From the NCBI GenBank assembly GCA_050084985.1, contig JBITNC010000002.1:37758001-37822000 (forward strand): DNA of 64,000 nt. The letters run 5' to 3'. The notes beneath the pieces were generated by a model. It searched no databases, was not told where the DNA came from, and saw nothing but the letters and a program-made list of their open reading frames with translations. Every line of letters begins with the position of its first letter. Positions within the stretch are counted from its first letter, which is position 1. A program made the translations under genes and the position numbers. Source of the stretch: Nageia nagi. Taxonomy: Eukaryota > Pinophyta. Shown here one piece after another: positions 23,973 through 38,900 of this stretch.

Positions 23973-26900
23973 TTATTTCTTTAGCCTTTTCTTCTGCAAT
24001 CTCTTTTTTGCCATAAACGTAGTTGCAGCTGATAGCGTATACCTGCAAAAGAAATTTCCACGGTAAATCTTCTCTTGGAAGAAAAATCAAGTTTCTCATT
24101 ACAGTAAAACTAAATTTACAAATCTGAAGACAACAGAATTGTCAAGCACAGCCACTCTGTTAGCTTTAGCTTTATTTAAAATCCAAGCAAATCAGCATAA
24201 TTTGTTAAAGGTTCAACAGTTTCATCTCAATAAGAACACCATCAAAGTAGCTTATAGTTCTTGGACTTTAGACCTGCATGATTATAGACGTTGTTTCCTT
24301 TCACTTGCTTGATTTTGCCATGATACACCAGATAGAAAACTTGCTTGATTTTGACATAACACACTCACACATTTTGTTCACGGAAATAATTCTCAAAAAA
24401 CAATTCAGAAGAGGTTGATACATAAAGATAACAATTTTACTTGACTCTAATAGTATTAAAGGCCCCACTGGCTAGACTTATATAAGCAATCTGTTGTTTT
24501 TATCAAGCTCTGTAATGAGTTATCTTAAGCCTTTCGTTGCAGGAAGAAAGACTGAATTGCTTCTATTTCTTCATCTTCTTTCATGTCTTGATCTTCTGCT
24601 CGAGCTTGTACATATATTTCTTCGTTTTGTTTTCTTCTTTTAGATCCCCTTTGCCATAAATATACTTTTTATTTGCAGTTATAGCCATATATAAGCAGTC
24701 CATTGCACATGAAGCAATTTTTTGAAGTTCACCAGTCGGATTGTTATGTCTTCCCTTTGGTTGGTGGACATATTCTATTTATTTGGGTTTGCTATTATAT
24801 TCAATAGCCTTTTTATAATCAAATCCCCCTTTTCTCAGGTGGATGAGTGAAAATCTCTACTGTTGCTATAATTGCTGGTTGCAAGTGTTAAATATATGCA
24901 AATAGATTATTAAATAAGCAATGTGCTAATGTATACGAGTCATCACCACTTTCAAGCTGTTTTTTGTGGTCTCAAAATAGGCAAATAGCATTTACGGTTC
25001 ATTACAAATATTTAGCACCCCAAATGTGTGTCCGTCCTCCCATCAATTGGAAGACTGTTATAACAATTTTATTCATCACCATCAACTCAAGGTTGATGAA
25101 AAGCTAGATTCAGTTAACTTTTATAGAAAGGTTACGTCCTATGAATTCATCTGGGATAAACATGTCTTGTGGGTGCCATGCAGGTAGAAAATATGTTATG
25201 AAAACTAGATAGGGTTGACTACTTGAGCTGATGGTAAGGAAGTAGTTTTAGAATATAAAATTAATCTAAGATGGTAAGGAAGTAGTTTTAGAATATAAAA
25301 TTAATCTAAGATGGTAAGAAAGTATGTGCCAGAATTGCACTGAAGCAAGACGAGTTAGACTGCATTCTCTACATCTTGTAATCTTTGTTTCCCTGCATAA
25401 GTCAGCTTATGTTTGTACAACCTTCTAGCTGAATATTTCCCTTTGGATATTTTAACTCGAGATGATGGTAAGGAAATAATTTCTATTGCAACTCTAGGAG
25501 TCCACTTCACTAAACTATGTTGTTCTGACTAAGTTTTCAGCATAGCCTCTACACATGGAGGGTTTAACTCTCATTGTCATAGCTGACTGAACATTTGATA
25601 GATAGAAAGAGATATATTCTTAACCCTTTTCTTGCCCGTATGGATTGTCTACAGGAGTTTGGGTGGACAATATTGAGGCTAGCGTTCAAATACTGGCCTA
25701 CTTATTCAATCTATTGGCATTTCTGTACATAGCTTAAAACCTTCAAGTACTCGCAAAATGCTCCTCCTCATCTCTTGTCTAGTACAAACATAAATTACAT
25801 AGTTGTCATGCATATTTATCACCAATATATTTGAATCAGTTCGATCTCTCCACCCCAGCCTTCCATCCTAAAAGTAACTTTCTATGCAAATCACTTCTTG
25901 CATTTTGAGTCACACCCTAATTATATTAAGAAACATCAGACTTGTGACTCTAGACCATCTAGGCCAATGCAATGCCTGTTCTCACCTGTTGTATATTGAG
26001 ACAGATCACCACATTTACCAAAAGTGATAGGACTTGCTACTTTTTCAACCTTGAGGAGGTGGACACTAGAGAACATTCCATCCTTAGAAGCCTCATCCAT
26101 TATGAAAATTGACTACTAAGGTATAAATGTTTGTGCAAAAAAAGTCGCTTCCTTTTTTGTGTATCCCAGCAAAGGGTGCTTAGCTTTGTAAGTTCAGCAA
26201 ACGGTTACTCGTAGGTGTCAAATCTTGCCATTAAGTCTCCAATACCATTATATTAATTATGTTCTCTTTTCACTTGTTGTTGTTGTTGCAGGCTTTGAGT
26301 TTCTCTTTGACATTACCATTACCCAAGCCAATGATGACATACCAGTGTGAGAATCTCTCCTTCACAAGCACTTTTTACAGCTTCTGCAACCTCCTGATCT
26401 CTCCAAAGGAAATGTTGCCCCATTTTTTCTCCAATGCTGTATGCAAACCACCCATTCCTACTCATAATCTAAGACCCAGCCAAAAGAAAACATTTTCATA
26501 TCTTTTTATACATGTTATCGGCCTTTGATGTTAGGAGAGTTAAATATTATTTGTTGCCATTTCAGTATGTCCAGCCAAATACAAACAATCCTAACCACTC
26601 TCCCATAAGCATCATCATATCTTCCATTGGTTCTTTTAAGATGACTGACGATGATGATAAATGTTCTACCATTTGGTACTCTAATATGGATTATATTCTG
26701 TTCTGCACTGTGCTATGTATAGTAATGGTATTCTATGTCATAATAAATCTTAGAATGCCCATAATTCATCTACTTCTGATTTATTTACAGAGTTTTGTAT
26801 TATATTTTGGAATAGTTTTTATTTTTAGCATATTTATTTTTTGTTTCAATAGTTTTGGACCTCTACAATGCATTGTATGTGGATATTTCTCTTTTAGTCC

Positions 26901-29900
26901 TAGTGACTTGTTTTGGTCATATGTGACCATCAGTAAAACGTATTGCTTCCATTCTTTCTTTTTCAAAATCCTCTTGTATTTCTTCTTTGTAAATGAATAT
27001 TGATCTGTTGCCAAATGCTTGAAATTATTCATAACCATAATACTGTTGCCCGTACCTTCTACTTGAAATGCATTCACAGTTGTATCAATGAAGACTGAAA
27101 CTAAATGAAAAATTTTGTGATCCTCTGATTATTCTCGACATCTAAAGCTCTTTAAATTTTGATTTGAAAAAAGTTGTCAACTGCCATAGATAAGTTCAAA
27201 TTATCTTCAATTCTTCACTATTCAACAAAATTGACCAATTCTAATGGATGCACTTATGGAAATTGTATGAATAACTTTTGCATGCCATTTCATTATGCTT
27301 TCAACTCTTCAGTGTGGAATCCTCTGCTTCCACGAAGCTACTTTGTTATGTCCTCCTAATAAGTTCAGATGGGTTTACATTTGTGTATGGACACTAGCCT
27401 GTCAAAAAACGGGAACAATATGGCACCATCTTAGAATGTAATTCACAACATAGTTTGAAGATGAACAAACGTATTCAATTGCAGAAACCTTGTAAGATGA
27501 ACAATATTAATGTTAAAGAGGTTGGAATCTGATTTGGTGGTAAATGTAATTCCTAAAAATGGTGTTCTTGTTGCATTAACCCAGATGTTAAACCCTTTCA
27601 CAAAGCTATAGAATTCTCTGTTTCAATTGTCAATGAGGGACGTCTAATACCATAATCATAGCTGCATTTTAAGATTTCTTCCTTGGCCTGGTGGACTTCT
27701 TGAGATGCTTATGGTGAATCTTCGTAGTTCTCCCCAAGCCCTTCCGTCCACCCATGCCAATAGAAAGCAAGAAAGGTACACCTAGCAGCTTGAAGACATA
27801 TGGACAGTAACTCCTTTCAGAAATTACTGTTTTTACTTTGTTGGACATAGGAAATTAAAGATTGGTTTTGTGAAATGAAATGAGGTTTTAATAAGATTTG
27901 AATGTAATAAATATTTGCAATAGCTGGCCACCCATAGAAGATGAATTGGTAAAGTGGGCAGTTTCTATAGTAGAGATCTAAGTTCAAATCCCACCACCAT
28001 TTCTGTGATTTATTTGTACTACACTACCTGTGCATGCTTGGGTCGCTAAAAAGATAATGTGCCAGGGTGGGGGACCCATGGACAACCCCTGATATATAAC
28101 AAAAAAGCAAGGATTTATAGGCTGCAATCATAACAACTCACACTCTTTCTTCTTTGCAAAGGAAATAAAATAAATAGATAAATGATCCTTAAGCTTAATA
28201 TCATGTACTGTATGCAGCAATGTGTATATGAGGACATGTGCTCCTGCTTAAGAATTTGCATAGAAATTTGTATGTAAAGGAAAAAAGACATTTTAAAGAG
28301 AATTAGTGATTAGAAGAGATTGAGTTTCAAAAACATACCAGGTAAGTGCATAGTTCAAATGATCCTGCGGCATAACTGAGTAACGAATGAAAGTACTCAC
28401 ATCCTTAGGAACAGGATATGGATTGCTAGGATCAACAGTTCCCTCAATTTCTTCAACGTAAAATGTATTTTCAGGAAGTCCAACTGTCCGACACATGGCT
28501 GGCACATCCACATAAAACCACTGACCAGATTCAGGATCATTTGGAGGCACGAAAATGCTTGGGCTTTCACTTCCTCGTATAACTCCAATGATTTTTACAA
28601 CTTGAGGCTCAGATTCCATGTCCTAAGGGGCAAAAATGACATGACATTTAGTAATTAAAAAAACATTAAGATAAACAAAGCTGAACAACTATTAAATCTA
28701 ACATGCCATTATGTAAGAACAGTAAACCTTTCTCCATATATTCATAGAGACAACCAAAGAAACCATATAGAACATGCTGATGTTAATATTAAATTTAATA
28801 AATAAGTTACAATAAAATATCATGCTAATCATTTGCTTGATAATATAGGTAAAAAAGCAATAACTCTCCCTCAAAAATGATGTGCAAAGAGAAGACCTTC
28901 TCATTAACAGGTTGTTTGACCCAGAACTTCCACCAGGAAACTTCTTTAGTTTTACCCTTTTGATTTAATGTTGGTTTTGGGAGTAGTTTGGCATCTTTTG
29001 AGCTTTCAAACGATTTGTCTCTCCAACTACGTGGAACCCATCCTCGATTAACCAGTACAGGTAACTGCACACTAGCATAAATCTTATTTTAAACTCGGTC
29101 CTTAAAATTCAAAAAAACATTCTAATTCTGTCCATAATATACGCTGAATATAATACACAATCAAATTGATAAAAACAAAGAGTACAAACAAAGAAGGCAA
29201 TATTTAACTTAAGAGAAAACTGGTTCATCAAGTAACATAACTACAGAAACTAAAGCAAGCTCATTTGCTCTATAAGAAGAAAAACTATTAATCATATCTA
29301 AGTTGTTAAATCCAAGATGACAAAACAGTATATGATATATTAACTAAACATAAATAAAATAAAGAAAAGTTTGAGAATAGTCTATGTACAATTTTAATGC
29401 AAAATATGCATCCTAAAAGTATTAAATATGTAGAAATAAGAATATCTTTCTAAATAAACCTTTGGATGGATATTTCCCATAATTGTTCAAAATTAAAAGA
29501 ATGGGCTTTAAATTTCTATTCAATTCATGAAGAAATTAGAAAATGAACATATGGTTTGAAAACCTTTTCAAAGCAAATTTCATTAAAAGAGAAAATGTCA
29601 GCTAAAAAGGGAGAAACAATCCTTGGCCAATGCGGATAGGCATGAAAAGAAACTTCTGTGTATCCGTGATATAATAAGTGAAAAAAGGCTACAAAGGGCT
29701 AAGGTGAGATGAACAGAAGTAAGGTCTTCTTGGCTTCAAAATGGACAATTGATAGGTAGCAAAAGGCCACCCCAGCCCAGCTGAGACTACTTATCTTCTC
29801 AAAACATGAGAGTAAGATGGTATCATATATATATATATATATATATATATACTGAGTTCTCATTGATATAATCACTATCTTATGTTTGTCATTTCTCTCT

Positions 29901-32900
29901 TATTTCTACTGTCTGCAACTTATTTTCTTTTAGCATTTATTTTGACAGAAAACTCACATCAACCCATAAATTCTTCACTGAATGCAAATGAATCCAAGGA
30001 CAAGACCCTCATTGTAGGAAATAGTAATATTGTCTCAAAATCATTAAACCTTCAGATTTTCTGCATACAAGCTATCACAACGCAAATGAAAGCTAAACCA
30101 AGAACTACGTAATGCATGAAAGAAACAAAGAAAACTAAATACTAATCCAAAAGAAAAGATGCTGAACAGAGCTACAAGACAATACATAGCACAAAAGGTT
30201 TTGACATGAAATAAGCCCTAATATTTATAGTTACCAACACTTCACTCCAAGTAAGAGATTCCAGAGGCCTGCTACACTAAAGTGATACGCTGACAGATGG
30301 CTTGCATGTCTAATTTTATATAAGAGAACTTTAAATATCCAAGGTAGCATATTCTCTTTACATGTATTTTGTAGTATTCCGAACTAGGGCAAGCACAATT
30401 TACAGCAAAATAGCAAATTTCCAATTCTACCTTATTTCTCCAAACTTGGATAAATTTCCAAAATTACCAAATTATGCCCTAACTCATGCAGAATATTTAA
30501 ATAACTCATATAATTGCCAATTATGCTCATAAAATTAGGACGAATTAGGAAATTGCTCAAAATAGGGCAATCTCATGCAAGTGCTCAAAATATTGAAAAT
30601 TAGGCAATTTACTCAAGCGCACAAGCATACAGAAATTGAGGCATAGTAGTGGAGATAAAATATTCAATAAATACCGATATTCTCATAAATGCTCAACGAA
30701 CCAAGATTGTGATCTCAAAGTGCTTTCCAAGAGGTGATGTCTCACCAGGGAGCTAGAATCACTAAATGAAGATGCCAAACTTCGCCAACTGTGTCCTTGA
30801 GGCTGAACATCTCACTCCTAAGGCTTGGATGGGATTCCAAGATCCACTCTTCAGCTTCAAAGCTCAACGAACAAGGGTAGATCTTCACTCGAACGCTCCA
30901 AGGCTTTCGAGGCTAATTTTCTGAATAAGTGTGGCGCCAGGGCCTAGTTGATCAACTTGAGGGTTTTCGTCCATGAGGTGGTGTTTCTCCTTAGGGTTTT
31001 CGTCCTTCAAAGAGAGAGAAGCTTGCGCTCCAAAAAGGTGGTTTAAAAGATATCATAACATGCTTTGAGTCATGCGCTCATCTCCCTTTTATAGTGCTCC
31101 TTTGGAGAAGCCTAATTCTATTTTGTGGTTGGTCGACCCAACCTAGACATAGAATCACTCCTAATTACAAATTAGACCTTTCTATATTGGATCCTCAAGA
31201 TTGAAGAGTAAACATGGTCCTTAATTGATAAATATGGCCCACATCTATTAATAAAATATAAAAGACTCCTAATTAGACTTAACTGACTCAAAATACACCT
31301 AAAGGTGAAACGTCCACCCTTAGAGTGCTCAATTACTCATTTTTGCATCTAAGAATGAAGCATCCAACATCATAGGGTTAAAATATTATTTTTGTGTGTC
31401 CCAACAACATCAAACTTTACAAAATATTAAAATAATCCTAGTTACTAAAAATTCACAAAGATGTGCATCCCATTTCAAGAAGAACGGAGAAATTGAACGT
31501 TGTAATATTAGGATATTACATATTTCTTGTATGTGCCATATATTCCACTCTATGCTCTTACAGTTATTATTTTCTACACCTATATTCTCTTATAATAATG
31601 TGTGCCATGTATCCACTCCTTATAATGGTGAGTACATAACACGATCATAGAAGAATATGACATTGTCAACTCTAGCTTCCACAAGAGTGATTCCATCTTA
31701 TTGTTCTTATCACATGCAATGTGCTCCATGCTCAAGGAAGAACACTCAATTGTTATACCTTCTATATGAATGTAATCATTGAAAACTCCCCTCGAGTGTA
31801 ATTGGAAGAACCTCCTATTCACCAAATGTAAAAGAATCCTCAATAATAGTGACCATCCTATCCTACAATAAATTAGAATCTAAAGCAATGTCCTCCTAAA
31901 ATATGGATAAGGCACGCAATCAATATGGCTCACAACAACTACAACATTTGTCCTCAACACTAGTTCAAACCAACAAAGTTGACAATTAAATCCATGGAGA
32001 AGCCCTCATCCCAACTGTCCCTAGAATAAACATTCAAATAAATGGTGCCACCCTCATTCTCAAATATTTCCTCCATAGAGGATTCAATAGATGGGTAAAA
32101 CAGGTGATCAAGCTCTTACACAAATACTCAACAAAAGAAGATGGATCCAAACCAACCCAATACTCAATTCTGATGGATCCAAACCAACCCAACACTCAAT
32201 TCTAAGTCTTGACCTCAAATCCCAACAAGAGGACATGCCAAACTTATTTGAGATAAGATAGAAGAGGTATGAGCCTTGGTAGTTGGTACTAGCAATCAAT
32301 GCTTTCTTGATCTGGTCTTGGTCCAATTCACAACCACTGTATTCGATATAGGACTCAGAAGTGGCCAATTCTATTTTCTGCACCCTTTCTTTCAAATCCT
32401 CCAATCATTGAAAACAATATCTTCAACATGTCCTGGTTTTTTGAAAAATGTGCAACACTCCTTGTTCTTAGATGTTGATCTTTCATCATTTCCTTGGTCT
32501 CTCTTATCCTTGACCTTTGAAAAGTACTCGCCTTTCATTCCATGATGATGTTGAGCGTTCTGCTGAGTTTAATGAATTTCAAAAACATGGTCTTGGACTC
32601 CACTCTGTTCTTGAAATCTGCAAACTTCCATAGTTCCCTTGTATGCAGTCATATATATTTGAAGCTTTTTCATTATAGGAAATTTTGCAATGACGTTCCT
32701 TTTGAGAATGGATTTAAGATTATTTACAAAACATAAATTCCTTTGGCATTGTAGGAAGAATATTCTCAATAACTTTTTCACTTTTTGTTTACTCTCCTCC
32801 GGGTGACTTGAGAACTGATTGTAATTGATAAATTTTGTTATATAACGAAATCACAGAATAAAGTTTTGAAGCCATAGTTGAGTTATCTGCGCTCAAATTT

Positions 32901-35900
32901 TGGCCACCTTCTTAAGCCCAGCCACCACGTGTCTCTTTTAGCCTTTCCCAAAGCTTAATTAGTTCCCTCTCTTTGTGAAAATTATAAAGAAAATCAAATT
33001 CCATACTTACATTGAAATTCATAAAAGACTTGCTTGTCCCTCTGTACTGGGAGTGCAACTAGTCTTTGATACAATTTAAGGGATAAGGGTGTAAAGTATA
33101 GCACATTCATAAGATTATCTCTCCAAGAGTCATGGTTCTCCCAATTGAGCTTCTGAACATCTTTCAAAGCATCTGATATCATGTGCAAAACAAGACACCA
33201 CTGACCGAAACAACGCACACCAGATCATAGGCCCCAAAATTGTGTCATCTCTATAATTTGATGAATCCATGTGGCATAACAAAATTGATCGTAAAAGCTC
33301 CTCTTGAAATATATTACTTTTTAAAACAAAATTCTTAAGCACAGTCCTAAAACAAATGCTAAAAAGAAGCCAAACAGGTAAGAGCCTTTACACTATGTAT
33401 ATATAAAAAACTACTATTACCAAGTTGTCCACAACTTCGGTTGCCCAAGGTTCATGTTGACACGAACCATAGGCACTCTCAACTAAAGAAAATGAAGGGG
33501 GCAATAACTTGAACCCAAACGTCCTTGCAGTTGCCCAAGCACCAAGGGTGCTATGCTAAGGGTACTTGGCTAGAAGCCTTAGGGTGTTCAATAAACAATA
33601 ACATGGAACCATCATTGGTGACCAAGGGCCTTGAACATCCTTTGCACCATCCACTGGACAACCTCTAGATATGCCTGAAAACCACAATATGGATGCTGCA
33701 AAATTGATTTAGGATGCCTATAAACCACTCATGACTGCCAAAAATTATTATACAAAGAGAACAAAAAATGGCTTTGGTTCACCATAAACCATCTTAGTCC
33801 AACAAAAACTACCAATTGCTAACAAGAAACCATCTAAAGCTCACATTCCAATACTCGTACACTCAAAGCCACATTAAGTGGAAGGGGCAAGGCCTAATCC
33901 TAAGACCAAATATTCAAGATTTCTCCTTAGAAATGGCCAAATTGGCAAAAGTGCAAAATCGGGTCCTCCTCTCAAAGTTTCACATACAATCCCGTGGTGT
34001 AATATATCTCAAAATTTCTGTGCATATTTCAAGATACTATGGATTTGGATTAAAAAAAAAGAATATTTGCAATAACTTGGACATTGAACGTCAAATCTAG
34101 TCAAAATGTAAATGAAGCTTGGTGCACCTGATTTTGTACAAGAGTATTGATCAATTATGCAACAGCCCTCCCAAAAATGTAGAAAATGTGTCAAGATATA
34201 ATATCAAGTAGGATATAGCAATGAAGTCCAAAGATCATCAAACCTCCAAATCTTCAACATATAAGCAATAACAAACCGTCACAAATAATTAAAGCTAAAT
34301 AGAGAACTCCATGAAGCACAAAAACAAAGCACTATACAGAACAATGCTAGTATAGAAACCCCATAGGGGCAATGTCTAAATAATAATGGAGAAGAAGGAT
34401 GCATCCTAGAATTTCTAACAACGATGTGATGAAATTGTTCAAATGTCAGGTCATTTCAACATTTAGAACCAGAAATAGTCTGTTAAAGATTTTTCGTAAG
34501 TTGTAAATATTGAGAGATTTATGTAGAATTTTCACAAGCCTTCTCCATTTTTAGAATCTTTTCAAAAATGTTTTGCATTTTTCAATAATCATGCATTCAT
34601 GATTAGACTTTGTTTTTACCATTTTTATTGATCTTAAGAGATTTAGGGTTTCAAAATTTAAAACAAGAAAAAAACTTGTTGGCATTCTAAGATAGGTCAC
34701 ATACATACTATATGCTTTGTTTCCCTATTGGAGGTATGTCTATGGTTTGTGGGGTTGGCACATGGATGGAAGGGCAGATGTCTTTGGTATGACCCCAACC
34801 CTTTCTTTTGGTGTCTATACAACAGTTTGAGTGGTGTTTTCTGATGAATATGATTCAATCCAACAACTCAGACTTCAAGCTTGACTTGGAGGTCCAACAT
34901 ACTTGCAATTTTTCAACCACCCATCAAATTTCTCTGGGCTGAGCTCTCCACAGTAGACTAGTATATCCAATCTAACCTCCATCTTAAATGGCTCTAGTGC
35001 TACAAGTTGAGGTACAGAAGTAGAGGATGAATCTTCTTTCTCCTTAGACAATTTGTCACTACCCATGGTGTACTTCTCAATATCTTCTTTATCTAAAAAC
35101 TTCTCCATCAGATGTTGAAGATTTCACTCCATGACCAAGAAATGCCGTTCGACCTCCTATGTAGGCATTGTAGTCGTTTTCTCATAACTCTCCTTTTCCA
35201 TTACAGAAGTTCTTCTTAGTTGCCTAGCTTCTGGATCGTATGGAAGTAATTTACTACATAATGGTCTTCTACCCTGCATGCACCATCTGTAGAAAGAACT
35301 TTGTTTTGATACCAATTGATCTATAATTGAGTGCCATAACTATGGACTCATTCCATCACTTACAGATTTTTAAAGATTTTAATTACTACACCAAGAGGCA
35401 TCCTACAGTGGCAGCCAGGGGTAGAGCAAAGACCCGAATGTCTAGTTGTCAAACTTTTTTAAATAATAAAAAATGAATATTGGTCAACTAGTAAATTTGA
35501 AATTATTAAAATTAACTATAACAAATTTAGAATTATAATAGTTCAACTATATTTAAAAAATAATTGAAAAAAATAAAACATTTAAATAAACAATTAAACA
35601 TTTAAAAAATAATAAGAAGAATGAGCCAACATTAAGAAATTAATCCACAACTCTTTTTTTATATTTAATTATTATTTTTTTTATAAAGAATGTGTGAGGT
35701 ATTTATTGTATTTTTATTTATAATTTTTGTTATGTTTTTATTTAATAATATTCTATTAAGGTATAAAAATGTTTAAGATAGATGCTACGAGAATGATACC
35801 TCTCGGCATTTTCTAGACATATATTTAAAATATCTAAACTAGTTTACATAGAAAGGAGCAATTATCTAGTGTTTAATGGCTAATCTATCATAATGACAAG

Positions 35901-38900
35901 AATGCAAAGATTCACAATTTGCCAACAAATAGCAATCAACACATACATAATACTAAGAAAACAAGGATTTGTAGTGGTAAACCCCAATCGAGTAAAAAAA
36001 ACCATTGTCAAAAGAACTGAATTATATTACAAATACCCTTAATCCTTACAATTTTACAATCTATTCTCCAAAATCACTTGCAGCCTCACGATTTTTGGTG
36101 AATTCTACAAAAATCCTTGCCATCTATGTTCTGCCAAAAGATCTTCATGTCTTCTGATGATACATATTTGTATCTTGTTGATCTGTCACTAATTTTCAAG
36201 TAACAGTCAGTTCACAACAAGATTTATTTTTAAGCTAAAACTGTTCAAATTCCAACTAAATTTAACTAATGATAGTCTCTTCAGTTTCCCGAGTACCACC
36301 GTTAATAGATGTCATTGTCCGTTAGAATCTCACTTTTGTTATTGATTCTCCCTCTGCTAGCCAGTGGCAATTTTCAAGCATTCTCCTAGTACCTTGTCAC
36401 CACATCGCCACTATCAATCATCATGAAGTCAAATGCCACCACATACATGACTAGCCTTTCGCCACACTTCCCATGAATCACTAATCACCATGTGCAATAG
36501 TGTCGCTAAGCTTAATTTACCACATTGGTTCATTAGTTAAGAGATACTTTTGCCATGTTCGCCAGGATAAAAACCTTTTTTGTGGTCTTGGATTACCAAG
36601 ATAAAAAAACTTAACAATCTCATATCAATCACCAGGATAAAAACCTTGACAATCTCATATCAATTACCAGGATAAAAACCTTAATGATCTCATATCAGTC
36701 GCCAGGCCAAAGACCTTAACAATCACATCTCATTTGTCAAGATTCATCAAGTTCATCAGGATTGCCAAGATAAAAACCTTAACACTTTTGGTCATGAACT
36801 TACTATGATCAATTCTTGACCACATGGGATACAAAACCGATATGTAGTTCAATTGTCGAAAGACTCGGAACAACTACAGAAGCTAAAGAGTTTCTGAACA
36901 GGTACACATTTACATTGGCTTTCAAAATAAGATCAGAGAGACTGCACGTAAATCTATACAGCATATGTCCTCTAAACAGCATACACCTCCACTCTGAGAT
37001 ATCCTGATATGCATTCCCATGCAGAAATAGTTGGCCATATTCACACCTATCATTTTGTAATGACCAATACTTTCACAATACAAAGATATGTACCATTACA
37101 GTTCTTAGAGCTAGCATACATCTCTATGAAAATTTTAATTGTATAATTTCTTAAATCATCCATGCACTTGAAATATCTGCCAGAACCAGCTAGGATCCAG
37201 ATCATTATTCTTGTCAACTGCTAATGCAGATAAAGTAAAGTCATAATTGCATTGAAAGTAATAGTGCCATATATATGAAGAAGTGTATAGTCTGCACCAA
37301 ATAAAAATAATTGCAAAACATCAAGGTTAACACCATTTCAGTGCAACTACATAAATCAGAGATAATACATTTGAAGTCCCTGTGATCTTATTCTCCTAAA
37401 GCTGCAATGTCACCTACCAATCAGACCATACAGTTTTACCATGCCTAGAAATACCAGCAAATATAACATTTTACCTGTAATCCATAATAAAAAACGTTCT
37501 GAATGGGAATGAATGTTGCATTTCTGCTGGAAGACAATACCTACCTTTCATTGTTCTTCTGCACAGGAATTAGAGGTGTCACTACATAATATCCATTTTC
37601 TGTTATTCCAGAAACAACTCTCGAACGAGGACCAACATAAATTGATCGACCCTCATCATAAACACCTTTACAGACCACCTTCCTGAACTCTAACGAGTTC
37701 AAGTTTGCCTCTGATCGAGAATCCAAAGCATTTGAAAGAATATTGGTCAAAGGGACCGGATCTTGCTCCAAACTCTTTTGTCTATGCTCAAGCAACTCTA
37801 TCTGCTCCATATTCAGACCAACAATAGACACATGTCAGAACCAATCAATAATAAAATTGTGTCTACTAAAAACAAAGTTCACAATCCATGTTTGTTTTAC
37901 ATATTTTAGAAAGAAAAAAATAAGTCGCACCACTCTATACATAGCTCAAGTGTACTTTTAATCTTTGCACACTCATGCAGAGCAAGCCTGGTGGGTTTTA
38001 ACCTGGCTCATTGGGAAACAGAAGTCCAACTTTCATATCATAATTCACGATGCAAAGGTAAAGGTCTAAAAAAACCCAAATAAGCATTGCTTTTATTCAT
38101 AATGAAAGGCCATTTCTGTACGTGTGAGAAGCTAACTTAACCAGAGATTATACCAGGGCTAAACACATTATACAATTCATGTTTGTCTAGATGAGGTCTG
38201 GTTGTAAGGACCCCTTCACCATAAGGTCACAAAGGCTCTAAATACAGATCAACAGGTAATACTTTCTCTTCACAGCAGGAAGTCGATTATATAAAAGAAA
38301 TTATTTTTAGTTCATCTGACACACCATTATGAGAATAGGAGAAATTTTCACTTCACCGTATATGTATTTGTTCAAATTGACAACTCCATGCCGTTGGAGC
38401 ATATGATCAAACGTTGGAGATTACACCCGTGCTTAACATTTTACAAATGCACAATGGATGAATTATGATCCAGAAGAAAGTTGAGGACTTCTTGCGAATG
38501 TGAATCAAGTTCAAATCATCGATGATTTGCTCCAAAAGATTGTACAGAGATAAAGTATAGACTTGAAAAATGGAGTTTAAATGGGTGTTTTTAAAAAATA
38601 AATATAAATAAAGCAATGTGCATGCTTGTGGAAGGTTATCCCAACCAGTGTTTTCAAAATAAACAGTTGAATAAATAGATAAGAAAGAGAGAGAAAATGC
38701 ATAAATACATATATATGGTATGCATTTTACCTTTTCCTGGCGCCTGAATAGTTGCCAAGTTCCCAATCCAAAAGTTGCAGCCCCTGGTATGAAAAGCAAT
38801 AACCCTGACCACTTCCATTTCTCCTCCTCCTTCCCTGCATTCAAACCACCATTTCATACCTCATGTTTCAGATCAAAATCATTCTCCCTTGGACCTAGCC

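Noticed and set aside
26512-27003. 163-codon plus-strand frame with hydrophobic runs
   Set aside because: It lies in SURF1 intron 5. The hydrophobic residues come from T-rich DNA, no family is recognisable, and no gene context supports it.
32990-33345. Fragment of a Mediator subunit gene
   Set aside because: A short likeness around NWENHDSWRD suggested this, but the recalled family motif does not match well enough to name it.
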